A stretch of DNA of 64,000 nucleotides from Nocardioides luti (GCF_014212315.1 NZ_JACKXE010000001.1:2728001-2792000); one strand, 5' to 3'. Shown: positions 51,057 through 59,042, counted from the first letter of the stretch. Translations and numbers: made by a program. Notes: generated from the sequence alone by a model not told the origin.

Positions 51057-51068
51057 TACTGGCCGGTA
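51057..51068. promoter_or_regulatory. Possible TetR-type operator before the acyl-CoA dehydrogenase gene
   Basis: TACTGGCCGGTA is an imperfect palindrome with the TAC...GTA ends common in TetR fatty-acid regulators. It is 44 bases before the start, near an AT-rich TTAATGATAG stretch that likely belongs to the promoter. No regulator is adjacent. Confidence 0.35.
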
Positions 51069-51186
51069 ACTTAATGATAGGAGCGGCACCCCCCGCGTGC
51101 AAGACGCGGTGACCCGGATCTCCTGTTCCCATGGGGGTTCTCACCCCTGCGGGCTAGGCCGATCGGCCAGGAGTGACCGGCTCTTG

Positions 51187-51236
51187 TTGACGCGCGTCGA
51201 CTCGGCGTACTATGTCTAGTAATCCACTTCGATTAC
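51187..51236 (+). promoter_or_regulatory. Promoter and inverted repeat of the TauE-family gene
   Basis: TTGACG (51187-51192) and TACTAT (51208-51213) fit -35/-10 boxes with 15-base spacing. Just after them GTAATC (51219-51224) and GATTAC (51231-51236) form a perfect inverted repeat with a 6-base spacer, placed where a repressor would block transcription. The Rrf2 protein at 52288 is a candidate binder. Confidence 0.5.
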
Positions 51237-51258
51237 TGACATCAGGACGGTGAGCGGC

Positions 51259-52167
51259 ATGCGTAAGCTGGTCCTGCTCGCGTTCGCCGGCCTGCTGGCC
51301 CAGCTCGTCGACGGCTCCCTCGGGATGGGGTACGGCGTCACGTCGTCCACCCTGCTGCTCGCGGGTGGCCTCGGGCCGGTCGCGGCGTCGGCCGCCGTGC
51401 ACTTCTCCGAGATCGGCACCTCGCTGGTCTCGGGCGTCTCCCACCACGCCCTCGGCAACACCGACTGGCGCACGGTCGGGATCCTCGCGGTGCCGGGCTT
51501 CGTGGGGGCGTTCGCCGGCGCGACGTTCCTGGTGAACCTCGACGCGGAGGCCGCGCAGCCGATCGTGGCCGCGCTGCTGCTGGTCCTGGGCGGCTACGTC
51601 ACGTTCCGCTTCCTCTCGGTCGCGCCGCGCCGCCTGGTCGTCGGCCGGCCGTCGGCGTTCTTCCTGGCGCCGATGGGTCTCCTCGCCGGTGCGCTCGACG
51701 CGATCGGCGGCGGCGGCTGGGGCCCGGTCGGCACCACCTCGCTGCTCTCCTCGGGCCGCCTCGAGCCCCGGCGCGTGGTGGGCTCGGTCGACACGGCCGA
51801 GTTCGTGGTCTCGGTGGGCGGCTCGCTCGGGTTCCTCGCCGCCCTCGGCTCGCAGGGCATCAGCTGGGCCTTCGTGGGCGCGCTGATGCTCGGCGGGGTG
51901 GTCGCCGCGCCGATCGCGGCCGTCGTGGTCCGCCACCTCGCGCCGCGCGTGCTGGGCGTGGCAGCCGGTGGGCTGATCGTCCTGACCAACCTCAAGACGC
52001 TCGGCGACTCCGTCGGTGCCTCGGGCATCACGATCGGGCTGCTCGCCTCGGTCGTGTTCACGCTCTGGGTGCTGTGGATCGCCTGGGCGGTCAAGCTCGA
52101 GCAGGTCCCCGTTCCCGGGACCGCGCTCGAGAGGGCCCGACCGCGCGAGCAGGTCGCCGCCCTCTAG
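51259..52167 (+). CDS. TauE/SafE-family (TSUP) sulfite/sulfonate exporter-like protein
   Basis: A 302-residue membrane protein from ATG 51259 with about eight helices. The family-typical start LVLLAFAGLLAQLVDGSLGMGYG, the central FFLAPMGLLAGALDAIGGGGWGPVGTTSLL half repeat, and the even split into two halves mark TSUP. Family members move sulfite, sulfoacetate or related anions. Next to an Rrf2-family regulator gene, a link often seen for cysteine/sulfur control. Ended by a very strong 18-bp stem terminator at 52196-52237. Confidence 0.87.
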   Translation: MRKLVLLAFAGLLAQLVDGSLGMGYGVTSSTLLLAGGLGPVAASAAVHFSEIGTSLVSGVSHHALGNTDWRTVGILAVPGFVGAFAGATFLVNLDAEAAQPIVAALLLVLGGYVTFRFLSVAPRRLVVGRPSAFFLAPMGLLAGALDAIGGGGWGPVGTTSLLSSGRLEPRRVVGSVDTAEFVVSVGGSLGFLAALGSQGISWAFVGALMLGGVVAAPIAAVVVRHLAPRVLGVAAGGLIVLTNLKTLGDSVGASGITIGLLASVVFTLWVLWIAWAVKLEQVPVPGTALERARPREQVAAL

Positions 52168-52195
52168 CCGCAGCCGGGGAAGCTGTGGCACCGAC

Positions 52196-52237
52196 TGCCG
52201 CGGTCCGGTGGGGCGCACCCCCCACCGGACCGCGGCA
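52196..52237. terminator. 18-bp perfect-stem terminator
   Basis: The arm at 52196-52213 (TGCCGCGGTCCGGTGGGG) pairs perfectly with 52220-52237 around a 6-base loop. It follows the TSUP gene by 28 bases and precedes the Rrf2 gene promoter. Confidence 0.85.
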
Positions 52238-52254
52238 CCCCGGCGAAGGTCGAG

Positions 52255-52268
52255 TGTCTGCATCGACA
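52255..52268. promoter_or_regulatory. Possible Rrf2 autoregulatory site
   Basis: TGTC-N6-GACA at 52255-52268, followed by a second GACA at 52274-52277, shortly before the Rrf2 ATG at 52288. The 6-base spacing matches that of the repeat before the TSUP gene, though the half-sites differ. Weak evidence. Confidence 0.3.
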
Positions 52269-52287
52269 AATCTGACACACTGGCGCC

Positions 52288-52746
52288 ATGCGCGTTTCCG
52301 CCAAGTCCGACTACGCCCTGCGTGCCCTCATCGAGATGGCCACCCGACAGGACGGGCGCGCGGTGAGCGCGGAGGAGCTGGGCCGTCTCCAGGAGATCCC
52401 CCACGGCTTCCTCCAGGCGATCCTGGCCGACCTCCGGCGTGCCGGCATCGTGATGTCGCAGCGCGGCCAGTCGGGCGGCTGGCGGATGGGTCGCACCCCC
52501 GAGAGCGTGTCGGTGGCCGACGTGATCCGCGCCGTCGACGGCCCGCTGGTCTCGGTCTACGGCCTGCGTCCCGAGGCGGTCAGCTACAACGAGTCCGCCG
52601 ACGTGCTCCAGCACGTCTGGATCGCCGCGCGCCGCTCGCTGCGCGACGTCTTCGAGCAGGTCTCGATCCAGCAGCTCGCCGACGGCAAGCTGCCGAAGGC
52701 GGTCACCTCGCGGACCGCCGACGAGGACGCCTGGCAGCCGCACTGA
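52288..52746 (+). CDS. Rrf2-family transcriptional regulator without Fe-S cysteines
   Basis: A 152-residue protein with the Rrf2 winged helix: MRVSAKSDYALRALIEMA, then VSAEELGRLQEIPHGFLQAILADLRRAGIVMSQRG, and the GGWRMGRTPESVSVADVIRAVDGPL wing. There is no cysteine in the protein, so it cannot hold the iron-sulphur cluster of IscR or NsrR; this is the CymR-like form, which acts by protein partner or ligand. It lies downstream of the TSUP gene and may control it. Confidence 0.87.
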   Translation: MRVSAKSDYALRALIEMATRQDGRAVSAEELGRLQEIPHGFLQAILADLRRAGIVMSQRGQSGGWRMGRTPESVSVADVIRAVDGPLVSVYGLRPEAVSYNESADVLQHVWIAARRSLRDVFEQVSIQQLADGKLPKAVTSRTADEDAWQPH

Positions 52747-52782
52747 TCCCGGTGCGTCGGGCCCCGGTGGGCCCGGTGCCGA

Positions 52783-53655
52783 TCAGTCCTGCGCGGCGCG
52801 GAGCCGCCGCTCCAGCTTCTTGCGCTTCTTCGTGACCGACTCGTGGCGCGCCACCAGCGCGCCGTGCGCGACCCGCAGCCGGGTGAGCTCGTCGCGCGCA
52901 CCGGCCAGCGCGTCCGCCGCGGCCGCCAGCAGCCGTGCCAGCTCCTCGTCGCTGCGCTCCTCCCGGGCGGGCGGGACGAGGTCGGTCAGCTCGCCGTGCA
53001 CGTCGTGGCCCGCCTCCGCCAGCTCCTTGGCCCAGCGCTCGGCCTGCTCGACGAGCAGCTCGTGGCGGGCCTCGGTCAGTGGCGCGTCCGGCACCTCCTC
53101 GACAGGCGGTACGACGGGGAGCGGGCCGGCCTCGAAGCCGACGATGCGACCGAGGGCGCGCCAGGCGTGGGCGTCGGGGTCGCCGTCGCGCGGGGGGACG
53201 ACCACGTGCAGGCGGTCCGGGCTGCGCAGCGCGCTCGCCCAGCGGGCGGCCAGGGCCGCCGGGCCCTCCTGACCCGCGGTGCCGGGGGCGCCCGGCGGGG
53301 TCGCGGTCAGGATCACGTGCACGTCGAAGCCCGCGAGGGCGTCGAGCAGCAGCGCGATCTGGTCGCGCGTGGCGCCGGCCAGGTGCGGCTGGACCAGCAC
53401 GACGCTGTTGCGGCCCTTCCAGGCCCGCCGGGCGATCCGCGACCAGGTGCCCTCGACGTCCTTGCGGCGCAGCCCCCAGTGCTGGTGGGTGCGCCGGATC
53501 TCGACCGCGGCGCTGAGCATCTCCTCCGCGGACCGCACGGGACGGCGTACGCCGTGGCGTGCGAGCAGGTCCGTCGACGCCGCGAGGGCGTCGTCGAGCA
53601 CCTCGCTGCGGGTGTGGGTCGGGCCGATGTGGAGGTACGCCGTGCGCTTGACCAT
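52783..53655 (-). CDS. Sulfotransferase-like P-loop-type protein with coiled-coil tail
   Basis: A 290-residue protein from ATG 53655. The first segment (AYLHIGPTHTRSEVLDDAL, then LLARHGVRRP) copies the start of bacterial sulfotransferase-like proteins (HIGxPKTGTTxLQ), but the PAPS-binding Lys/Thr signature is altered to PTHTRSE. The middle (VVLVQPHLAGATRDQIALLLDAL, DVHVILTATPP) also resembles that fold. The end (LLAAAADALAGARDELTRLRV, then a KKRKKLERRLR run) is a coiled coil with a basic tip. Likely a degenerate relative of sulfotransferases; activity doubtful. Confidence 0.6.
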   Translation of the reverse strand: MVKRTAYLHIGPTHTRSEVLDDALAASTDLLARHGVRRPVRSAEEMLSAAVEIRRTHQHWGLRRKDVEGTWSRIARRAWKGRNSVVLVQPHLAGATRDQIALLLDALAGFDVHVILTATPPGAPGTAGQEGPAALAARWASALRSPDRLHVVVPPRDGDPDAHAWRALGRIVGFEAGPLPVVPPVEEVPDAPLTEARHELLVEQAERWAKELAEAGHDVHGELTDLVPPAREERSDEELARLLAAAADALAGARDELTRLRVAHGALVARHESVTKKRKKLERRLRAAQD

Positions 53656-53736
53656 GCCCCGACGGTGGCAGCCGCGGGCGGCCGGTCGGTGAACGCGACG
53701 TGAAGGCCGGGGAGGGCGGCGCGAGAGCCGGGCCAC

Positions 53737-53750
53737 TAGAACACGTTCCA
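53737..53750. promoter_or_regulatory. KstR-type operator
   Basis: TAGAACACGTTCCA matches the KstR consensus TnnAACnnGTTnnA at every fixed position. It lies 22 bases before the ATG of the SnoaL-like gene. KstR represses sterol catabolism genes in mycobacteria and relatives. Confidence 0.6.
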
Positions 53751-53771
53751 GTTCCGGCCTACGATGCCCGC

Positions 53772-54218
53772 ATGAGCCTGCCCGACGCCATCACCTGGAA
53801 CGCCCCCTCCGGCGAGCACCCCGCCCGCACGGCCTCCCAGCGGTCGTACGCCGCCGTCGCCCGCGGCGACCTCGACGAGTGGCTCACCGTCTACGCCGAG
53901 GACGCGGTGATCGAGGACCCGGTCGGTCCCTCGATGTTCGACCCCGAGGGCCGGGGCCACCACGGCCACGAGGGGATCGCGGCGTTCTGGCAGCTCGCGA
54001 TCGCGCCGATCGAGACCTTCTCCTTCGTCATCCACGACTCGCACGCGAACGGCAACACCTGCGCCAACACCGGCACGATCACCACGACGTTCCCCGACGG
54101 CGGACAGGTCGACACCGACCTGGTGATGGTCTACACCGTCCGTGAGGACGGCCGCGTGGCCTCGATGCGGGCCTACTGGGAGCCGGAGCGCGCGATGGGG
54201 ACCTACCGCAAGGGCTGA
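53772..54218 (+). CDS. SnoaL-like/nuclear-transport-factor-2-fold protein (ketosteroid-isomerase-like)
   Basis: A 148-residue single-domain protein with the NTF2-like fold. The first helix ASQRSYAAVARGDLDEWLTVYAEDAVIEDPVG, GHEGIAAFWQLAIAP, and the strand FVIHDSHANGNTCANTGTI are typical, and VYTVREDGRVASMRAYWEPE closes it. Many such proteins are steroid or polyketide isomerases or hydratases. The KstR-like box before the gene supports a role in steroid or cholesterol side routes (inference). Alone in its unit. Confidence 0.8.
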   Translation: MSLPDAITWNAPSGEHPARTASQRSYAAVARGDLDEWLTVYAEDAVIEDPVGPSMFDPEGRGHHGHEGIAAFWQLAIAPIETFSFVIHDSHANGNTCANTGTITTTFPDGGQVDTDLVMVYTVREDGRVASMRAYWEPERAMGTYRKG

Positions 54219-54223
54219 GACCG

Positions 54224-54254
54224 TGTGACATTTCCTCCGGGCGCCGCGTCGTAG
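54224..54254 (+). promoter_or_regulatory. Putative autoregulated ECF promoter
   Basis: TGACAT (54226-54231) and CGTCGTAG (54247-54254) are placed like the -35 and -10 boxes of SigE-family ECF promoters, 27 bases before the sigma factor start. The sigma factor may read its own promoter. Confidence 0.45.
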
Positions 54255-54280
54255 GGGTGACGCCAGCCCAGAGGAGAGAG

Positions 54281-54799
54281 ATGACGAAGGACCAGGAGTT
54301 CGAGGAGTTCGCGCTCGCGCGGCTCGCGCACCTCCACCGGTCCGCCTGGTTGCTCTGCGGCGACCGGCACCGAGCCGAGGACCTCGTGCAGGAGACCCTC
54401 GCCAAGGTGTACGTCCGCTGGCACAAGCGCCTGGCCATGCCGATCGACAACCCCGCGGCGTACGCCCAGACCACGCTGGTCCGGGTGTACATCAGCGCGA
54501 TGCGTCGCCCGAGCGCCCACGAGCGCCCGGTCGAGGTGCTGCCGGACCCGGGGGTCCGGGACGGGGACGTCGAGCTGCGCCTGGCCCTGGCGTCCGCGCT
54601 CGAGCAGCTGCAACCGCTGGACCGGGCCGTGCTCGTGCTCCGCTACCTCGACGACCGTCCGGTCCGGGAGGTGGCGGCCACGCTCGGCTGCAGCGAGGGG
54701 GCGGTCCGCAACCGCACCCTGCGGGCGCTCGACCGGCTCCGCGACGTCTTCGGTCCTTCGCTCACCGATCTCCTCCACCACCGACAGGAAGCGCCATGA
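54281..54799 (+). CDS. SigE-family ECF RNA polymerase sigma factor
   Basis: A 172-residue sigma-70-type factor from ATG 54281, with an excellent AGGAG ribosome site. Region 2 (EFEEFALARLAHLHRSAWLL, RAEDLVQETLAKVYVRW) and region 4 (LDRAVLVLRYLDDRPVREVA, TLGCSEGAVRNRTLRALDRL) are complete. The actinobacterial SigE family is usually without a classical anti-sigma factor, but the coupled membrane protein gene that follows (overlap at 54796-54799) is a candidate. Likely autoregulated by the promoter at 54224. Confidence 0.92.
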   Translation: MTKDQEFEEFALARLAHLHRSAWLLCGDRHRAEDLVQETLAKVYVRWHKRLAMPIDNPAAYAQTTLVRVYISAMRRPSAHERPVEVLPDPGVRDGDVELRLALASALEQLQPLDRAVLVLRYLDDRPVREVAATLGCSEGAVRNRTLRALDRLRDVFGPSLTDLLHHRQEAP

Positions 54800-55551
54800 A
54801 CGACGAGCACGACACCGGCGTCGCCCCGCTGCTGGAGCGAGCACTGCCCTCACGACCCTCCGACCCGCACGGCCTCGTGGCCGCTGCCATGACCCGCGGC
54901 CGCGCGAAGCGCCGTCGCCAGCAAGCAGGTACGGCGGCCGCGGCGCTCGCCGTGTTCGGCGTCATCGGCGCCGTCGCGGCCGTCGTGCCGTTGTCCTCCG
55001 GGGGTGACCGCTCCGCGCCGGTCGCCACCGGGGGCCCGACCTCCGCCAGCGACCCCACGCAGTCGCCGACCGGCACGCCGACCCCGCCGCGGCTGACGCC
55101 GACCGACATCACGATCACGCCCCAGGAGATCCCCGCGGCGGTCGAGCAGGTGGTGGGTCGTCAGGAGGCCGGGGCACTGCGCACCGGTGCCGAGGGCCCC
55201 AGGGACACCCCCGACGAGGTGATCGCCCACTTCGACTGGGCCGGCACCCTGACCACGGTGGTCGTCGAGCGGGTCGGGTCGAACACCCGCGCGCAGTGCG
55301 AGTCGGGGGCCGACGCCACCCGGGGCACCTGCACCACCAACGCCGACGGCGACCTGCAGCTCACGTGGGGGCCGACCACCGGCGACGGGGTCAGCGCCCA
55401 GGGGGTGTCGGTGTGGCGCGGCACCTTCGAGGTCAGCACGCTGTCCTACAACGCCGCCGACGGCAAGGGCGTCGCACCGTTGACGACGGACCCGCCGCTC
55501 TCGCTCGACGACCTGACCGCGCTGGCGACCAGCGACGTCTGGTTCGACTGA
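54796..55551 (+). CDS. Single-pass membrane protein coupled to the sigma factor (possible anti-sigma)
   Basis: A 251-residue protein. A 45-residue cytoplasmic N-terminus (LVAAAMTRGRAKRRRQQ) is followed by one membrane helix (GTAAAALAVFGVIGAVAAVVPL, about 45-66), a Ser/Pro/Thr linker, and a 160-residue extracytoplasmic part with two Cys that could pair (AQCESGADATRGTCTT). The layout and the ATGA overlap with the sigma gene fit an anti-sigma role, but no zinc-type anti-sigma motif (HxxxCxxC) is present. So it may be a non-classical regulator or just a target. Confidence 0.7.
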   Translation: MNDEHDTGVAPLLERALPSRPSDPHGLVAAAMTRGRAKRRRQQAGTAAAALAVFGVIGAVAAVVPLSSGGDRSAPVATGGPTSASDPTQSPTGTPTPPRLTPTDITITPQEIPAAVEQVVGRQEAGALRTGAEGPRDTPDEVIAHFDWAGTLTTVVVERVGSNTRAQCESGADATRGTCTTNADGDLQLTWGPTTGDGVSAQGVSVWRGTFEVSTLSYNAADGKGVAPLTTDPPLSLDDLTALATSDVWFD

Positions 55552-55571
55552 CGAGCGACGCCCAGCTGGCG

Positions 55572-56603
55572 TCAGCGCCCGGCCGGCAGGGTCGTGCTGG
55601 CGAAGTCCGCCTGGCCGGCGGGGAAGAGGATCGTCCCGCCCGTCGTCTCGGGGACGACCGTGCACTTCCCCGCCGGCACGGTGCAGCCCATCAGGGCGAA
55701 GCCGTTCGCGCCGGTGATCTTCGAGCCGTCACCCGTCACCGGCCCGGAGATCGCGAAGCCCACGGCCAGGCCGTCGGCGGTCCAGTGGTCGAGGTCCCAG
55801 CGCGGGGTCCCGGGGTCCGGCACGACCCGGTCGCCGTCCTGCGAGCGCAGGGTGTCGCGCAGGTCGTCGGTGTCCACGATCCGCCACCGGCCGTCCGGGC
55901 TGGTGGGGTCGCCGGCCCGGCGGTCCCACGAGCGGTCCGCCGGGTCGAGCTTCTCGGCGTCGCCGCTCGCGAGGTCGACGGCGTAGTCGCCGTCGAGGGC
56001 GCCGACGTAGGCCGTGTCGTCCGTGACCCGCTCGACCCCGATCTCGGCGTCGTTGTAGTTGTCGGTGAAGTCGTCCTCGGCGGGGTCGCCCATGCCGTCG
56101 GTCGTGCGGGTCTCGGTGCCCTGCTCCAGGTCGACCACCACGATCTCGGCCTGCGCGGTGCCGAAGCGGTCCTGCTCGCCGGTGACGACGTCGAGGAACA
56201 CGAGGTAGCGCCCGTCGGGCGAGGCCAGCGGGGAGGCAACCCCGGGGGCGACCTCGCGTGCCTCACCGTCGCGCCCGGCGGCGTACAGCGGTGAGGCCGT
56301 GATGGCCGCGGTGTCGCCCTCGACCTGCTCGCCGGTCGTGAGGAAGACGTCGTCACCGGCGACGACGTACTCCTCGATCTTCTCGCCGGTGTCGATGGTG
56401 GTGCCGTCGCCGAGGTGCACCTCGGATCCCGAGGCCCAGCCCAGGCCGCCCGGGTCGAGCGGGTCGGTGGCGGCCGTCCAGGTCGAGGACGACGGGTCGC
56501 CCGACGGGTCGGCAGTCCCCGGCTCGTCGTCGCCGCAACCGGCGAGCAGGGCGGCCGCGAGGGTGACGGTCGTCAGCAGGCCGGCAGCCCGGCGGGCGCT
56601 CAC
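55572..56603 (-). CDS. Lipoprotein with beta-propeller-like body
   Basis: A 343-residue protein (GTG 56603; GTG 56606 one codon earlier). Lipobox ALLAGC sits at the end of the signal. The rest resembles a six-blade propeller: SPDGRYLVFLDVVTGEQ, TYVGALDGDYAVDL-like strands, and TSPDGRWRIVDTDDL. One Cys pair near the end (MGCTVPAGKCTV). The start overlaps the stop of the T7SS-like propeller gene upstream by four bases, so the two are made together. A partner or receptor for that protein is probable (inference). No catalytic motif. Confidence 0.72.
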   Translation of the reverse strand: MSARRAAGLLTTVTLAAALLAGCGDDEPGTADPSGDPSSSTWTAATDPLDPGGLGWASGSEVHLGDGTTIDTGEKIEEYVVAGDDVFLTTGEQVEGDTAAITASPLYAAGRDGEAREVAPGVASPLASPDGRYLVFLDVVTGEQDRFGTAQAEIVVVDLEQGTETRTTDGMGDPAEDDFTDNYNDAEIGVERVTDDTAYVGALDGDYAVDLASGDAEKLDPADRSWDRRAGDPTSPDGRWRIVDTDDLRDTLRSQDGDRVVPDPGTPRWDLDHWTADGLAVGFAISGPVTGDGSKITGANGFALMGCTVPAGKCTVVPETTGGTILFPAGQADFASTTLPAGR

Positions 56604-58282
56604 CACGGGCCCAGCCGTTGCATCAGCCCGCTGACCGCCGAGTCCGTGGCCTCGTAGTGGTGGCCGGTCGCGAGGAGGGCCTCGGCGAGCCGGTGCGCGG
56701 CGGCCGCGCCGGTGCGGACGCTGTCGGCGGAGCCGGACACGAGGTCGTCGACCGCCGTCGCGAGGGTGGAGGCCGACGGGACCCGGCCGAGCGAGACGGC
56801 GGTGACGTGCACACCGGCCAGTGTCGACGACGCGCTGCCGAGCGTCGCGGCCGGGTCGCCCAGCTCAGCGGCGGCCTTCCGCAGGCTCTTCGGCTCGGCC
56901 TCGAACTCGCCGGAGAGGCCGAGCTCGCCGAGCGGGGTGCTGGTCATGTACGGGTTCGCCCAGAGGCTGTCGCTGTCCTTGACGCCCCAGAGCCAGCCCA
57001 GCTTGCCGTCCCAGTGGTCGTACTCCGCGGCCCCGGACTCGTACGTCGTGATCAAGTTGCCGTTCACCTCGACGACGCCCTCGGACATGTTCGGCATCGT
57101 GTACGGGTCGGAGCGGTCGCCCGAGTTGCGGTCCTGCACGATCAGCTGGCTCTCGTTGCCGCGCCCGCTCGACGTGCTGAAGACGAACTCCCCGTCGCGC
57201 ACGAGCACGCCCTGGACGTTGTCCGGCGTCGGGATCGGGAGCGGCTGGCCGTTGCTGCCGACCACGGGCTGCCACTGCCCGTCCGGCCCCTTGTTGTAGG
57301 CGTACATCGTGTTGGAGTCGAAGTCGCCGACGTACAGCTGGCCGTCCTTGATGGTGGAGTAGGAGCTCGCCGCGAGCTCCTGCGGCGGCGCGACCTGCGG
57401 CACCTCGTCACCGGACGAGGCGTTCTGCATGTCGTTGAGCGAGTAGGTGTACACCTGCCCCTCGGACGTCACGTAGACGTTGTCCCCGTCGACCGCGACG
57501 CCGCCGGCGTGCCCCGGGGTGCCGTAGTCGGTGGGCCGGCCGTTGTCGGTGTAGCCGCCGAGGGCGACGTCGCCCATCGGGTGCCCCGACGTCGGGTCGA
57601 TCAGCGCCATCGTCGCCGGGTCGCCGTGGTGGTTGTAGTAGCTCTGCAGCAGCAGGCCGCTCGCCGGGTCGTAGCCGAGTCCCTGCGGGATCCAGCCTCG
57701 GTCGTCGCCGGTGGCGGCGACGTACGGGATGATCGGGCCGAGCCCGCTGCCGTTGCCCTCGAGCCAGTCCTCGTTGCGGTCGAGGCCGTGCTCGACCCAC
57801 TTCCGGGTGTCCTCGTCCAGCTCGTCGAGGTCGACGCTCTCCTCGCCGGTGAGGACGCCGGCGATCGCGGCGAGCGCGTGGTCGTACGACGTCTCGACCT
57901 CGAGCAGCCGCACGTTCACGACCAGTGCGAGGAGCTCCTCGATGAACGGCGGCAGGCCGCCCGGTCGGTTGCGCCAGAAGGAGATGAAGTGGTCGGCGTT
58001 CTGGGTGGCCGCGTCGTACGCCTTCGCGGCGGTCTCCAGCGCACCCCGTGCCCGCGCCACCACGACGTGGTTGACCTGGACGCCCTGCAGCAACCCCGCG
58101 GCGCGGCCCTGGAAGGCGGTGGCGCCCTGGCCGGTCCACACCGGGACGCCGGTCGCCTGGTAGATCGCGTCCCCGGCCCCGTCGAGGTCGCGCCGGACCT
58201 GGCCGAGCGTGTCGGCGGCGGCGTGCACGGCGCCCGCATCGCCGGAGACGATCCGCTGGTAGGCGATCTCGGGGTCGGTCAC
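56600..58282 (-). CDS. Type-VII-secretion-like protein: WxG-type N-domain, beta-propeller, EspC-like C-domain
   Basis: A 560-residue protein without a signal peptide. Residues 1-100 form two helices with a WTG turn (IVSGDAGAVHAAADTLGQVR, VPVWTGQGATAFQGRAA), as in the T7SS-signal domain of actinobacterial WXG100-like effectors. About 195-440 is a propeller (GGYTDNGRPTDYG, GGVAVDGDNVYVTSEGQVY, STIKDGQLYVGDFDSNTMY). The last 100 residues (LRKAAAELGDPAATLGSASS to LLATGHHYEATDSAVSGL) match EspC-like substrates and contain YEATD, the YxxxD export signal. No ESX machinery genes are in the window. Coupled to the lipoprotein gene downstream. The propeller is not a known toxin domain. Confidence 0.72.
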   Translation of the reverse strand: MTDPEIAYQRIVSGDAGAVHAAADTLGQVRRDLDGAGDAIYQATGVPVWTGQGATAFQGRAAGLLQGVQVNHVVVARARGALETAAKAYDAATQNADHFISFWRNRPGGLPPFIEELLALVVNVRLLEVETSYDHALAAIAGVLTGEESVDLDELDEDTRKWVEHGLDRNEDWLEGNGSGLGPIIPYVAATGDDRGWIPQGLGYDPASGLLLQSYYNHHGDPATMALIDPTSGHPMGDVALGGYTDNGRPTDYGTPGHAGGVAVDGDNVYVTSEGQVYTYSLNDMQNASSGDEVPQVAPPQELAASSYSTIKDGQLYVGDFDSNTMYAYNKGPDGQWQPVVGSNGQPLPIPTPDNVQGVLVRDGEFVFSTSSGRGNESQLIVQDRNSGDRSDPYTMPNMSEGVVEVNGNLITTYESGAAEYDHWDGKLGWLWGVKDSDSLWANPYMTSTPLGELGLSGEFEAEPKSLRKAAAELGDPAATLGSASSTLAGVHVTAVSLGRVPSASTLATAVDDLVSGSADSVRTGAAAAHRLAEALLATGHHYEATDSAVSGLMQRLGPW

Positions 58283-58346
58283 GGGCGTCCTTCCGTGGGA
58301 CGGGTCCCGCTAGGGATGCCCCGTGGGGCCGGGTGGCAAACGCCGG

Positions 58347-59000
58347 TCAGCCCGTGGGGCCGGCCGCCCCGGCCATCGTCGACTCCACCCAGCTCACCAG
58401 CGGCGTCAGGGCCCGCCAGTCGTCGCGGACGGCGTCGAGCAGGTCGGGCGAGCTCACGATCGGGCCGAAGCCGAGGGAGTGGCCCACGGTCAGGGACCGG
58501 TGCCGGAGCAGGTCGATGCGCGGGTGGTCGGCGGCGTACCCGCGCGGCGTGGTCTTCAGCCGGTCGCCACCGACGTCCCAGCCGTCGGCCTCCAGCGCGG
58601 TGACGATCGTCTGCAGCTCGGCGCCGTAGTGGTCGTGGTCGATCGCGGCGCGGAACGCCGCGAGCCGGGGCGGGCCGGCGTCGTAGAACCCGGCACCGGT
58701 GCGGATCCCGCGCGGCGACAGCTCGACGTAGTACCCGGTGGCCGGGCCGACGGCGACGAACGCGCCCTGGTGCGTCTTGTAGGGCGTCTTGTCCTTCGCG
58801 AAGCGGACGTCGCGGTAGGGGCGGAAGATCTTGGCGGGGCCGAACTCCGGCTCCAGGGCCGCGGTCAGCGCCACCATCGGCGCCTTGACGGCCTCGTCGT
58901 AGACGGCCTTGTTCTTCTCCCAGAACGACTTGGTGTTGTCGACCTCGAGGTCGTCGTAGAAGTCGAGGGCAGCGGTCGGGAAGCCGGTGAAGCCAGTCAC
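58347..59000 (-). CDS. DUF2461 family protein
   Basis: A 217-residue protein of the DUF2461/TIGR02453 family: TALDFYDDLEVDNTKSFWEK at the start, then FRPYRDVRFAKDKTPYKTHQGAFV, the YYVELSPRGIRTGAGFYD strand, and GYAADHPRIDLLRHRSLTVG. The family is widespread and of unknown biochemistry. No membrane segment. It lies between the T7SS-like pair and the lipoprotein/C39 pair, all on the minus strand. Confidence 0.85.
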   Translation of the reverse strand: MTGFTGFPTAALDFYDDLEVDNTKSFWEKNKAVYDEAVKAPMVALTAALEPEFGPAKIFRPYRDVRFAKDKTPYKTHQGAFVAVGPATGYYVELSPRGIRTGAGFYDAGPPRLAAFRAAIDHDHYGAELQTIVTALEADGWDVGGDRLKTTPRGYAADHPRIDLLRHRSLTVGHSLGFGPIVSSPDLLDAVRDDWRALTPLVSWVESTMAGAAGPTG

Positions 59001-59042
59001 CCGTCCACAGTAGACGGGCGGCCGGCGGTGACCCGGGGGCGG

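Noticed and set aside
46169..51112. A 1647-residue open frame on the plus strand
   Set aside because: It is opposite to the M50, GG-leader and acyl-CoA dehydrogenase genes, all of which have clear domain motifs. It is a GC-driven shadow frame with no recognisable protein features.
56600..58282. Polymorphic toxin with immunity gene
   Set aside because: The centre is a propeller with no nuclease, deaminase or other toxin motif, and the coupled gene codes for a lipoprotein rather than a small cytosolic immunity protein.
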